A stretch of 64,000 bases of DNA from contig CAWGKQ010000008.1 of the NCBI GenBank assembly GCA_963823245.1, forward strand, positions 850,138-914,137, written 5' to 3'. A program made the position numbers and the translations under genes. Numbering within the stretch: position 1 is the stretch's first letter; each line of letters starts with the position of its first letter. Of this stretch, positions 42,275 to 50,967 are shown in pieces. The DNA comes from JAWVFM01 sp963823245 (lineage in GTDB: Bacteria; Actinomycetota; Thermoleophilia; Solirubrobacterales; 70-9). The notes under the pieces were generated by a model. The model worked only from the letters and a program-made list of their open reading frames with translations. It was not told the origin of the DNA and ran no database searches.

Positions 42275-43386
42275 GATACGTCGACGAGTACCGCGATGCC
42301 GAGCTCGGCCGAGCGCTGTCGGCGCAGATCCTCTCGCTCGTCGAGCCCGGTCGTCACTACAAGCTGATGGAGGTCTGCGGCGGCCACACCCACTCGATCT
42401 ACAAGTACGGAATCGACGACCTCCTCCCGGAGAACGTCGAGCTTGTGCACGGCCCCGGCTGTCCGGTCTGCGTGATCCCAATGGGCAGGGTCGACGACGG
42501 CATGGCGATCGCCGAGCGCGAGGGTGTGATCTTCACCTGCTTCGGCGACATGATGCGCGTTCCGGGCTCGGAGCGGACGCTGCTCGAGGCGAAGGCCGAC
42601 GGTGCCGACATCCGGATGGTTTACTCGCCGCTCGACGCGCTGAGAATCGCGAAGGCCAACCCCGACCGCGACGTCGTCTTCTTCGCGATCGGCTTCGAGA
42701 CCACCGCGCCCTCCACGGCCCTGACGCTGAAGCGCGCCAAGGCAGAGGGCGTCGAGAACTTCCTCTGCATGTGCAACCACGTCACGATCGTGCCGCCGCT
42801 GCGGGCGCTGCTCGACTCGCCCGACCTCCGACTCGACGGCTTCATCGGCCCGGGGCACGTCTCCACGATCGTCGGGGTGCGGCCGTTCGAGTTCATCCCG
42901 GCCGACTACGGACGCCCGCTCGTGACGTCCGGCTTCGAGCCGCTCGACATCCTGCACTCGATCGAGATGATCCTGCGGCAGGTGGCCGAGGGCCGCTCCG
43001 AGGTCGAGAACCAGTACAAGCGGGTTGTCCCCTACGAGGGCAACGTCCCCGCGCTGAAGGTGATGTCGGAGGTGTTCGAGCTGCGCCCGCACTTCGAGTG
43101 GCGGGGCCTCGGCTTCATCACCCAGAGCGCGCTCAAGCTGTCCGACGCCTACGCCGACTTCGACGCCGAGCTGCGCTACGACGTCCCGGGGGTGCGGGTC
43201 GCGGACCCGAAGGCGTGCCAGTGCGGCGAGGTGCTGAAGGGTGTCATCAAGCCCTGGGAGTGCAAGGTGTTCGGGACCGCGTGCACCCCGGAGCACGCGA
43301 TCGGCACCTGCATGGTCTCCCCCGAGGGCGCCTGTGCCGCCTATTACAACTACGGACGCTTCGCGCGGGAGAAGGAGCTGGTGTGA
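42271..43386 (+). CDS. hypD: HypD, hydrogenase iron-site assembly protein
   Basis: A 371-residue Fe-S protein acting with HypC and HypE to make Fe(CN)2CO. Conserved parts: LMEVCGGHTHSIYKYGIDDL (Cys), VHGPGCPVCVIPMGRVDDGM (the CPVC disulfide), FFAIGFETTAPSTALTLKRA, CMCNHVTIVPPLRALL, DGFIGPGHVSTIVG, and the [4Fe-4S] cysteines in ACQCGEVLKGVIKPWECKVF. Full length and intact. ATG at 42271 overlaps the preceding stop. Confidence 0.96.
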   Translation: MRYVDEYRDAELGRALSAQILSLVEPGRHYKLMEVCGGHTHSIYKYGIDDLLPENVELVHGPGCPVCVIPMGRVDDGMAIAEREGVIFTCFGDMMRVPGSERTLLEAKADGADIRMVYSPLDALRIAKANPDRDVVFFAIGFETTAPSTALTLKRAKAEGVENFLCMCNHVTIVPPLRALLDSPDLRLDGFIGPGHVSTIVGVRPFEFIPADYGRPLVTSGFEPLDILHSIEMILRQVAEGRSEVENQYKRVVPYEGNVPALKVMSEVFELRPHFEWRGLGFITQSALKLSDAYADFDAELRYDVPGVRVADPKACQCGEVLKGVIKPWECKVFGTACTPEHAIGTCMVSPEGACAAYYNYGRFAREKELV

Positions 43387-44492
43387 GCGACGCGACCACC
43401 AGCGCTCCGCGCACCGACTCGGGGCGCGAGGAGCGGATCCTCGAGATCATCGAGACGACGCGCGCCAAGCGCCCCCGCTTCAAGGACGAGCGCGTGACGA
43501 TGGCGCACGGCGCCGGCGGCAAGGCGACGCAGACGCTGATCGAGGGCCTGCTCGCCCCTGCCCTCGGCGGCGAGGCCCTCGCGGCCTTGGGGGACGCCGG
43601 CGAGGTCACCGTCGACGGCACCGGCCTCGCGATGACCACGGATTCCTTCGTCGTCAAGCCGATCCGCTTCCCGGGCGGCTCGATCGGCGAGCTCGCGGTG
43701 AACGGCACCGTCAACGACCTCGCCGTCTCGGGGGCCAGGCCGGTGGCGCTCAGCCTGTCGCTCATCCTCGAGGAGGGCCTCGACTCCAGTGAGCTCCGGG
43801 CCGAGGTCGAGGCGATCGCCACCGCTGCCACCGAGGCCGGGGTCGAGGTCGTCACCGGCGACACCAAGGTCGTCGAGCGCGGCCATTGTGACTCGATGTA
43901 CATCTGCACGACTGGCCTCGGCCAGGTGGACGCCCGTGCGAGCCTCTCGCCCGCGTCGATCGAGCCGGGCGACCGGGTCCTGGTCTCGGGGACGATCGGC
44001 GAGCACGGCACAGCGATCATGCTCGCCCGGGGCGAGCTCGGGCTTGACTCCGAGATCGCCTCCGACACCCGCTCGCTCTGGCCCGCTGTCGACGCTCTTC
44101 TCGATGCCGCCGGGCCCTCGATCCGCTGCATGCGCGACGCCACGCGCGGCGGTGTCGCCTCGGTGCTCAACGAGCTCGCGCGGGCATCGCAGGTCGCGAT
44201 CGGCGTGCGCGAGGACGCCGTTCCGGTGAGCCCCGAGGTGGGAGGCGCGGCCGAGCTTCTCGGCATCGACCCGATGTACGTCGCCAACGAGGGCGTGTTC
44301 GTCGCCTTCGTCGCCCCCGACGCGGCCGAGGCAGCTCTGGCGGCGCTTCGGAGCGCCCCGGGCGGCGAGCAGGCAGCCGAGATCGGCGAGGTGAAGACCG
44401 AGCCGCCGGGGATGGTCCTCGTCGACACCGCGTTCGGCGGCCGCCGGGTCATGGACCTGCTCGCCGGCGACCCCTTGCCAAGGATCTGCTGA
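43383..44492 (+). CDS. hypE: HypE, carbamoyl dehydratase for cyanide synthesis
   Basis: A 369-residue PurM-like enzyme that dehydrates a thiocarbamate on its C-terminal cysteine to thiocyanate. Features: RVTMAHGAGGKATQTLIEGL, DGTGLAMTTDSFVVKPIRFP, GGSIGELAVNGTVNDLAVSG, VVTGDTKVVERGHCDSMYIC, MRDATRGGVASVLNELARAS, and the terminal DPLPRIC, with the catalytic Cys last. An N-terminal extension of about 35 residues precedes the core. GTG at 43383 overlaps the hypD stop. Confidence 0.95.
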   Translation: MSDATTSAPRTDSGREERILEIIETTRAKRPRFKDERVTMAHGAGGKATQTLIEGLLAPALGGEALAALGDAGEVTVDGTGLAMTTDSFVVKPIRFPGGSIGELAVNGTVNDLAVSGARPVALSLSLILEEGLDSSELRAEVEAIATAATEAGVEVVTGDTKVVERGHCDSMYICTTGLGQVDARASLSPASIEPGDRVLVSGTIGEHGTAIMLARGELGLDSEIASDTRSLWPAVDALLDAAGPSIRCMRDATRGGVASVLNELARASQVAIGVREDAVPVSPEVGGAAELLGIDPMYVANEGVFVAFVAPDAAEAALAALRSAPGGEQAAEIGEVKTEPPGMVLVDTAFGGRRVMDLLAGDPLPRIC

Positions 44493-44544
44493 ATGACTAT
44501 CGACTTCCGACATCCGTTGAGACCCCGACCCGAGGAGAGTTGAC

Positions 44545-45630
44545 ATGGCTCTGAGCACCGAGTTCGTTCCCGGCCAGAAGGAGACGGAGGCGGTCACCGC
44601 GCACGTGATCTGGATGACGACCGGCCTCGGCTGCGACGGCGACTCGGTCGCGATGACGTCGGCGACCAACCCGAGCCTGGAGGACATCATCACCCAGGCG
44701 ATCCCGGGGATGCCGAAGGTGGTCGTGCACACGCCGGTCCTCGCCTACGAGAACGGCGCCGAGTTCATGCAGGCCTGGTACGACGCCGAGGCCGGCAAGC
44801 TCGATCCGTTCGTGCTCATCATCGAGGGCTCGATTCCCAACGAGGAGCTCTCCGGCGAGGGTCACTGGGCGGGGATGGGGGTCGACCCCGAGAGCGGCCA
44901 GCCGATCACGACCAGCGAGTGGCTGGACCGCCTGGCACCGAAGGCCGCGGCGGTGGTCGCGGTGGGCACCTGCGCGACCTACGGGGGCATTCCGGCGATG
45001 AAGAACAACCCCACCGGGGCGATGGGAGTCGCCGACCACCTCGGGTGGAACTGGAAGTCGTCGGCGGGCCTGCCGGTCGTGAACATCCCCGGCTGTCCGG
45101 CGCAGCCCGACAACACAACTGAGACGCTGCTCTACTTGGCGCTCCATCTGGCGGGCCTGGCGCCGGCGCCGGAGCTCGACGAGGCCAGGCGGCCGGCGTG
45201 GCTCTTCGGGCGCACCGTCCGCGAGGGCTGCAACCGGGCCGGTTTCACCGAGCAGGGCAACTTCGCCACCCAGTACGGCGACGACCCCCGCTGCCTCGTG
45301 AAGCTCGGCTGCAAGGGACCCGTAGTGAAGTGCAACGTCCCGGTCCGCGGCTGGGTCGACGGCTACGGCGGCTGCCCGAACGTGGGCGGCATCTGCATGG
45401 CCTGCACGATGCCGGGGTTCCCCGACTCGTACATGCCGTTCATGGATCCGGATCCGTGGGGGCAGGCTGCGGCCAACTTCCAGCGGTTCACCTACGGCCC
45501 GGTCTTCCGCTACTTCCGCAAGCGCAACCTCCAGAAGAAGGACATCGAGCCGGAGTGGCGCAAGCCCGGGAAGACCCTGCTCACCGGCTACAGGAGCCGC
45601 ACCACCAGCTACGCGCCGCCGGGGTCATGA
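44545..45630 (+). CDS. hhyS: [NiFe]-hydrogenase small subunit, group 1h
   Basis: The electron-transfer subunit of an actinobacterial high-affinity uptake hydrogenase. At the proximal cluster site, the usual CTGC is replaced by GLGCDGDSVAMTSATNP, with Cys30 and Asp33. In the R. eutropha actinobacterial hydrogenase the proximal [4Fe-4S] cluster is held by three Cys and one Asp, and this sequence agrees. AVVAVGTCATYGGIPAMKNN and NIPGCPAQPDNTTETLLYL follow, with further cluster ligands in CLVKLGCKGPVVKCNVPVRG and NVGGICMACTMPGFPD. There is no Tat signal or C-terminal anchor (361 residues). ATG preceded by GAGGAGAGTTGAC. Confidence 0.96.
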   Translation: MALSTEFVPGQKETEAVTAHVIWMTTGLGCDGDSVAMTSATNPSLEDIITQAIPGMPKVVVHTPVLAYENGAEFMQAWYDAEAGKLDPFVLIIEGSIPNEELSGEGHWAGMGVDPESGQPITTSEWLDRLAPKAAAVVAVGTCATYGGIPAMKNNPTGAMGVADHLGWNWKSSAGLPVVNIPGCPAQPDNTTETLLYLALHLAGLAPAPELDEARRPAWLFGRTVREGCNRAGFTEQGNFATQYGDDPRCLVKLGCKGPVVKCNVPVRGWVDGYGGCPNVGGICMACTMPGFPDSYMPFMDPDPWGQAAANFQRFTYGPVFRYFRKRNLQKKDIEPEWRKPGKTLLTGYRSRTTSYAPPGS

Positions 45631-45687
45631 CCCGATAGCCAGCCAGAGAACCACTTCGAGACACGAGCAGCAGAAGAGAGAGAGCAG

Positions 45688-47472
45688 ATGGCAGCAACCG
45701 AGACACCGAGCGCCGACCAGAAGGTCATGGTCAAGGAGATGTCGTGGGATCCGATCACCCGGATCGTCGGCAGCCTCGGCATCCACACCGAGATCGACTT
45801 CTCCAACCAGAAGGTCAACAAGTGCTACTCGACGTCGATGATCTTCCGCGGGTTCGACATCTTCATGAAGGGGATCGACCCTCGCGACGCGCACTTCATC
45901 ACCAGCCGGATCTGCGGCATCTGCGGTGACAACCACTGCACCTGCTCGTGCCTGAACCAGAACATGGCCTACGGGGTGAAGATGCCGCCGCTCGGGGAGC
46001 TGGCGTTCAACCTCGCCGAGACCGCCGACTACATGTTCGACCACGCGATCTTCAACGACTGCATGTGCAACGTGGACTTCTGCGAGCAGATGGTCAAGGA
46101 GACGAACCCGAGCCTGCTCCAGAAGGCGGAGCAGGAGCTGGCGCCCGGCTCAGACGTCCACGGCTACCGGACGATCGCCGACATCATGCGGTCGCTGAAC
46201 CCGTTCACCGGCGACTTCTACCTGGAGACGCTCCAGGTGGCGCGCTGGACGCGCGAGATGTACTGCCTGTTCGGCGGGCGGCACACGCATCCATCGACGA
46301 TCATGCCGGGCGGCTGCAGCGCCCACATCACGCACCAGACGCTCACCGACTACTACGTGCGCCTGATGCGGTATTTCGACTACGTCAAGCGGTCGGTGCC
46401 GATGCACGACGACCTCTACGACTTCTTCCTTCGGGAGCTGCCGGGGTACGACATGGTCGGCTATCGCGAGACGAACCTGGTCAATTGGGGGAGCTTCGAC
46501 GACCCCGACTACGCCGACTCGAGCTACTCCACGATGACGGACTGGGGGCGGAAGCGCTACATCACCCCCGGCGTCGCGTTCGGCGGCGAGCTGATCTCCA
46601 CCGACCTGGTCGAGATCAACCTCATGATCAGGATCCTCCTCGGGAGCTCGTACTTCGACGACTGGACGGACTCGCAGCAGCCGTTCGTGACCAAGGACCC
46701 ACTCGGCAACGACGTCGACCCGCGGCACCCGTGGAACAAGGTGACGCTCCCGAAGCCGCAGAAGCGCGACTTCGCGGACAAGTACTCCTGGGTGGTCTCG
46801 CCGCGGATGTACGACAAGCGAACCGACAAGTACATCTGCTGCGACACCGGCGGCGGACCGTTCGCCCGCCAGTGGTGCACCGCGAAGGCCGGCCTCGTCG
46901 ACTTCGGTTACGCGAAGGCGACGGGCGAGTCGATCCAGATGGTGCTCCCGCGCTCCGCGAGCGCGCCCGAGATGGAGCTCGAGTGGAAGGTGCCGGAGAA
47001 GTCGAACGCGATCGAGCGCGATCGGGCCCGTACCTACCACCAGGCCTACTCCGCTCTCATCGGCCTCCACTGCCTCGAGCGCGCCTTCAAGGAGGTGCGC
47101 GCGGGCCGGACCAAGAGCTGGAACAGCTTCAAGGTCCCGCAGGACGCGGTCAGCGTCGGCTTCCACGAGGCCGCTCGCGGCGTGCTCTCGCACCACATGG
47201 TCATCCAGGGCGGCAAGATCGCCAACTACCAGCCCTACCCGCCCACGCCGTGGAACGCGAGCGTGCGCGACTCCTACGGAACTCCCGGCCCCTACGAGGA
47301 CGCGGTGCAAAACACCCCGATCTTCGAGGAGAACGGCCCGGAGAACTTCAAGGGCGTCGACATCATGCGGGCGGTGCGGAGCTTCGATCCCTGCCTGCCG
47401 TGCGGCGTCCACATGTACACCGGCGGCGGCAAGGTGAGGAAGGTCCAGCACACGCCCACGGGTATGTCATGA
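45688..47472 (+). CDS. hhyL: [NiFe]-hydrogenase large subunit, group 1h
   Basis: The catalytic subunit that oxidises H2 at the Ni-Fe site. L1 motif: SRICGICGDNHCTCSC, Cys76 and Cys79. L2 motif: DPCLPCGVHMYTGGGKV, Cys569 and Cys572. Nineteen residues remain after His575 for removal by the maturation protease. DPITRIVGSLGIHTEIDFSN at the N-terminus, FGGRHTHPSTIMPGGCSAHI and DTGGGPFARQWCTAKAG are features of the 1h group. The 594 residues are intact. Two hairpins follow the stop before the next gene. Confidence 0.96.
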   Translation: MAATETPSADQKVMVKEMSWDPITRIVGSLGIHTEIDFSNQKVNKCYSTSMIFRGFDIFMKGIDPRDAHFITSRICGICGDNHCTCSCLNQNMAYGVKMPPLGELAFNLAETADYMFDHAIFNDCMCNVDFCEQMVKETNPSLLQKAEQELAPGSDVHGYRTIADIMRSLNPFTGDFYLETLQVARWTREMYCLFGGRHTHPSTIMPGGCSAHITHQTLTDYYVRLMRYFDYVKRSVPMHDDLYDFFLRELPGYDMVGYRETNLVNWGSFDDPDYADSSYSTMTDWGRKRYITPGVAFGGELISTDLVEINLMIRILLGSSYFDDWTDSQQPFVTKDPLGNDVDPRHPWNKVTLPKPQKRDFADKYSWVVSPRMYDKRTDKYICCDTGGGPFARQWCTAKAGLVDFGYAKATGESIQMVLPRSASAPEMELEWKVPEKSNAIERDRARTYHQAYSALIGLHCLERAFKEVRAGRTKSWNSFKVPQDAVSVGFHEAARGVLSHHMVIQGGKIANYQPYPPTPWNASVRDSYGTPGPYEDAVQNTPIFEENGPENFKGVDIMRAVRSFDPCLPCGVHMYTGGGKVRKVQHTPTGMS

Positions 47473-47516
47473 GGAGCTTTAGCTCCGAAAGAAGCGTGTA
47501 AGGCGGCGAAGCCGCC
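47473..47516. other. Two stem-loops between hydrogenase large subunit and the NifU-like gene
   Basis: GGAGCT (47473-47478) / AGCTCC (47481-47486) and GGCGGC (47502-47507) / GCCGCC (47511-47516) form two adjacent hairpins directly after the hhyL stop. They have no T-run and are within an otherwise tightly packed operon. They may protect or attenuate the transcript so that structural subunits are made in excess of accessories. Confidence 0.45.
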
Positions 47517-47531
47517 GCAGGAGTTTGTGAA

Positions 47532-48428
47532 TTGACCGAGGCCAACGGCAACGGGGCGGCAAGCCCCGAGGAGCTCGTCGCCCGGGTCCAGGAGCTGACG
47601 GTAGAGCTCGACTCGGTTGGCGACCCGGCCATCCGCGCCCGGGCCGAGGAGCTGATCGGGGCGATCATCGAGCTCTACGGGACCGGCCTCGAGCGGGTCT
47701 TCGGGATCCTGGACGAGGCCGGCGGGCCCGGTGAGGAGATCCGGAGCCGGCTCGCCGACGACGGCGTCGTCGCAAGCCTGATGCTGATCCACGGCCTCTA
47801 CCCCGTTCCGCTCGACGAGCGCGTCGCGGAGGCGCTCGACAGCGTGCGGCCCTACATGGAGTCGCACGGCGGCAACGTCGAGCTGCTCGGCCTCGACGAG
47901 GGCGTCGCGACGATCAGGCTCGAGGGCAGCTGCGAGGGCTGCCCGGCCTCGGCCTCGACATTGGAGCTTGCGATCAAGCAGGCGCTCGAGGAGGCGGCGC
48001 CCGACCTCGAGGGCCTCGTCGTCGAGGGCGCGATAGAGGACCCGAAGGCGAAGCTCGGCGATAGCGCCCTCGAGCTGCCGATGGTGAGCGTGGCGCCCGG
48101 CAGCGCCGACGCCACGCCCTCGTGGTTCGACCTCGGGGGCCTCGACGAGATCGCCGAAGGGGAGGTCGAGCGCGCCGAGGTCGCCGGGGTCGACCTGGTC
48201 GTCGGACGGGTCGACGGCGGCCTGCTCGCCTACCGGAACGCATGCGCGGGCTGTGGCGGCGACCTCGCCGGCGGCGAGCTGACGGAGGGCGTGCTTGCCT
48301 GCCCGGGGTGCGAGCGCCGCTACTCGCTTGAGCGCGCCGGGCGCTCGCTTGACGACGACCGGCTCCAGCTCGAGCCGGTCCCGTTGCTCGCCGGCGACTC
48401 CGGGTTCCGGGTCGCGCTCGCCGCATGA
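47532..48428 (+). CDS. NifU-domain plus Rieske-like protein with four-Cys site
   Basis: A 298-residue fusion. The N-terminal part (about 1-95) is helical (GAIIELYGTGLERVFGIL). Residues about 95-170 form a NifU C-terminal domain: SVRPYMESHGGNVELLGLDE and LEGSCEGCPASASTLELAIK with Cys134 and Cys137. The C-terminal part (about 200-298) has a Rieske layout, NACAGCGGDLAGG and VLACPGCERRYSL, but with Cys238, Cys241, Cys257 and Cys260, where Rieske proteins have a Cys-His and Cys-His pair. A related fusion accompanies other group 1h hydrogenases. It may deliver Fe-S clusters or carry electrons. Start TTG at 47532 after GCAGGAG. Confidence 0.82.
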   Translation: MTEANGNGAASPEELVARVQELTVELDSVGDPAIRARAEELIGAIIELYGTGLERVFGILDEAGGPGEEIRSRLADDGVVASLMLIHGLYPVPLDERVAEALDSVRPYMESHGGNVELLGLDEGVATIRLEGSCEGCPASASTLELAIKQALEEAAPDLEGLVVEGAIEDPKAKLGDSALELPMVSVAPGSADATPSWFDLGGLDEIAEGEVERAEVAGVDLVVGRVDGGLLAYRNACAGCGGDLAGGELTEGVLACPGCERRYSLERAGRSLDDDRLQLEPVPLLAGDSGFRVALAA

Positions 48429-49099
48429 GCGACGCTCTCGACCGCAAGGTGGCTGCGCGGCGGCAGGCCGACCTGGTCTCGAGCCTGCGGCGGCTCTCGA
48501 AGGGGCCCGCGACTCCGGCAACGAACGGCGGTGGAAACGGAGCCGTGGCGCGCCCGGGCGAGGAGCGTTGCGACCTCTGCGCCAACCCGATTCCGGCCGA
48601 CCACCGGCACCTGCTGCAGCTCGAGGAGCGGCACATCCTCTGCGTCTGCGAGAGCTGCCTCGCGCTGAGGGGCGGCGACCGCGAGTACCGGCCCACCGGA
48701 ACGCGCGTCGTCTGGCTCGATGACTTCCAGTTGGCGGACGAGCTGTGGGCCTCGTTCTCGATTCCCATCGGCCTCGCGCTCTTCCTGCACTCGAGCGCCA
48801 GCGGGGGCGTCGTTTCGCTGTACCCGAGCCCCGCGGGCGCGACCGAGTCGGAGCTCGACCTCGAGGGCTGGCAGGAGCTCGTGCGGGCGAACCCCGTGCT
48901 CGGCTCGCTCGAGCCCGACGCCGAGGCCCTGGTCGTAAACCGCATGACCGTGCCGCACCAGCACGCGATCGCCCCCATCGACGAGTGCTACCGACTGGTC
49001 GGCATGATCAAGCTGCGCTGGGAGGGGATCTCCGGCGGCACCGGGCCGGAAGACGCGATCGCGGAGTTCTTCGCGGAGCTGCGCGAGAAGGCGGCGTGA
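48425..49099 (+). CDS. DUF5947-family hydrogenase-associated protein
   Basis: A 224-residue protein beginning MSDALDRKVAARRQADLVSS. It contains a zinc-finger-like segment ERCDLCANPIPADHRHLLQL followed by HILCVCESCLALRGGDREYR (two CxxC pairs), then a mostly beta domain, DFQLADELWASFSIPIGLAL and FLHSSASGGVVSLYPSPAGA, and ends with CYRLVGMIKLRWEGISGG. This pattern corresponds to DUF5947, found beside group 1h hydrogenases in actinobacteria. The start overlaps the previous stop and the stop overlaps the next start. Its function is unknown. Confidence 0.72.
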   Translation: MSDALDRKVAARRQADLVSSLRRLSKGPATPATNGGGNGAVARPGEERCDLCANPIPADHRHLLQLEERHILCVCESCLALRGGDREYRPTGTRVVWLDDFQLADELWASFSIPIGLALFLHSSASGGVVSLYPSPAGATESELDLEGWQELVRANPVLGSLEPDAEALVVNRMTVPHQHAIAPIDECYRLVGMIKLRWEGISGGTGPEDAIAEFFAELREKAA

Positions 49100-49803
49100 T
49101 GCCCGACGAGCCGGTCACGACGAACGGCGCGCCGGCGGAGGCCGAGGCGGAGCCGTCCGCGCCGCCGGACCGCCCGGCGCCGGAGTTCGACGTCATCGAC
49201 GTGGATCACGTCGAGCGCGCCGCGGCGCCGACCCTGCGGTTCCGGATCTCGGTCACCGACGCCTCCGAGTGCCCCGTCTACACGATCGCGCTCTCGGCCC
49301 TGATCACGATCGAGCCGGCGAAGCGCTCTTACTCGCCCGAGGAGCGCGAGCGGATGCTCGAGCTCTTCGGTGAGCCCGAGCGCTGGGGGTCGACCACCGA
49401 GAACTTCCGCTGGGCCCAGGCCGACGTGCTGGTGCCGCGCTTCACCGGCGAGACGACCTTCGAGCTGCCAGTGCCGTGCACCTACGACCACGAGGTCGCC
49501 GCGAGCAAGTACCTCGGCGGACTCGTCGACGGCCACGCCCCCCTGCGGATCCACTTCAACGGCACGGTCTTCTACGAGGCGGACGACGGACGGCTCCAGC
49601 TCCTGACGGTCCCCTGGGACTGCAACGCGCGCTTCGCGATGCCCGTCGAGGCGTGGCAGCGGATGATCGAGGCGCACTACCCCTTCCGGCGCTGGATGCC
49701 GCTCGACGCCCACACCTTCGACCGGCTCGTCGCCCTGCGGGCGAAGCGAGGGCTCCCGACCTTCGACGCGACGCTCGACGCGCTCCTCGAGGACGAGGGC
49801 TGA
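49099..49803 (+). CDS. DUF6084-family hydrogenase-associated protein
   Basis: A 234-residue protein with a proline/glutamate-rich N-terminus of about 35 residues, then VDHVERAAAPTLRFRISVTD and VYTIALSALITIEPAKRSYS, LFGEPERWGSTTENFRWAQA, VPCTYDHEVAASKYLGGLVD and DCNARFAMPVEAWQRMIEAH, YPFRRWMPLDAHTFDRLVAL. This matches the DUF6084 family of hydrogenase clusters, a beta-sandwich-like protein without catalytic motifs. It overlaps both neighbours by one base. It likely helps assemble the hydrogenase, but the step is unknown. Confidence 0.72.
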   Translation: MPDEPVTTNGAPAEAEAEPSAPPDRPAPEFDVIDVDHVERAAAPTLRFRISVTDASECPVYTIALSALITIEPAKRSYSPEERERMLELFGEPERWGSTTENFRWAQADVLVPRFTGETTFELPVPCTYDHEVAASKYLGGLVDGHAPLRIHFNGTVFYEADDGRLQLLTVPWDCNARFAMPVEAWQRMIEAHYPFRRWMPLDAHTFDRLVALRAKRGLPTFDATLDALLEDEG

Positions 49804-50967
49804 TGGACGCCGCGACCTCGCACCTCGTCGACTCACTGCTCTACGAGGGCTACGCGCTCTACCCCTACACGCCGGGCTCGGCCAAGAACGCGACCCCGAC
49901 GCCGTTCGGGATCGTCTATCCGCCGGACTACGCCGACCGCAACCCCGCGACGTTCGACCGCGCCCGGATGGAGGGTGTGGTCGAGGCGGGGCCGGGCGCG
50001 ACGGTATCGGGCACGGTGCGTTTCCTTCAGGTCGCGGGCGAGCGCCACGAGGGCGCCGAGCGCGCGATCGAGCTGCCGCCAACGCCGCTCGCCGACCTGC
50101 TCGCCGGCGGCGGCGAGCCCGTGGAGTTCGCCTTCGAGGGCGAGCGGGCCGATCAGCGGGCCGGGCGCGGCTGCGCGCCGAGGCCGTGGACGGCGACGGG
50201 CTCGCGCGGGTGAAGGTCTGCGTCCACAACTCGACCCCCGTCGAGCCCGGCGAGGCGGAGGCCATGGAGCGCGGCGAGGCGCTGCGGTCGAGCCTGCTCT
50301 CGACCCACGTGATCGCCGAGGTCGACGGCGGGCGCTTCGTCTCGCCGCTCGAGCGCGACGGCGAGGCCGGCGCCGCGGTGGCCGGCTGCGAGAGCGAGAA
50401 CACGTGGCCCGTGCTCGCGGGCGAGGCAGACGAGACGCTCCTCGGGGCGCCGATCGTGCTTCCCGACCATCCTCGGATGGCGCCGGAGAGCCTCGGCAAC
50501 CTGTTCGACAACACCGAGATCGAGGAGGCGCTCCTGCTCCACGTGAAGACGCTCTCGGACACCGAGCGCGAGGCGATCGCCGCGCAGGACCCGGCCGTGA
50601 CGCGAGATGCTCGAGCGGGCCGACCGAGGCGACGGCCGAGGACATCACCGCCCTCCACGGACGCCTCGAGCTACACGACCCCGACCCGAACTCCGAGCCC
50701 GGCCACCCCAACCCCGGTGAGGAGCAGGTGAGCATCGACGGGCGCACGTTCCGAAAGGGCGGCAAGGTGGTGCTTCGCCCCGGGACCGAGCGCGACGTCT
50801 ACGACAAGATGCTCGACGGGCGGATGGCGACGATCGAGCGCATCTACTACGACTACGACGACGCGATCCACATCGCCGTCACGGTCGACGGCAGCGCCGA
50901 GCAGGAGCTCTATCGCGAGACCGGCCGCTACCTGTTCTTCAAGGCCGACGAGCTCGAGGTGGTGTGA
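49803..50967 (+). CDS. Hydrogenase-locus protein of unknown function (indels)
   Basis: About 388 residues. N-terminus: LVDSLLYEGYALYPYTPGSA followed by KNATPTPFGIVYPPDYADRN. Middle: VKVCVHNSTPVEPGEAEAME, LLSTHVIAEVDGGRFVSPL, ENTWPVLAGEADETLLGAPI and LFDNTEIEEALLLHVKTLSD. C-terminus: SIDGRTFRKGGKVVLRPGTE and RIYYDYDDAIHIAVTVDGSA. Breaks near 50147, 50600 and 50625. Related proteins with the YLLYPYR-like start accompany group 1h hydrogenases in other actinobacteria, as far as I recall. The C-terminal part has a small beta-barrel look. Function unknown. Confidence 0.68.
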
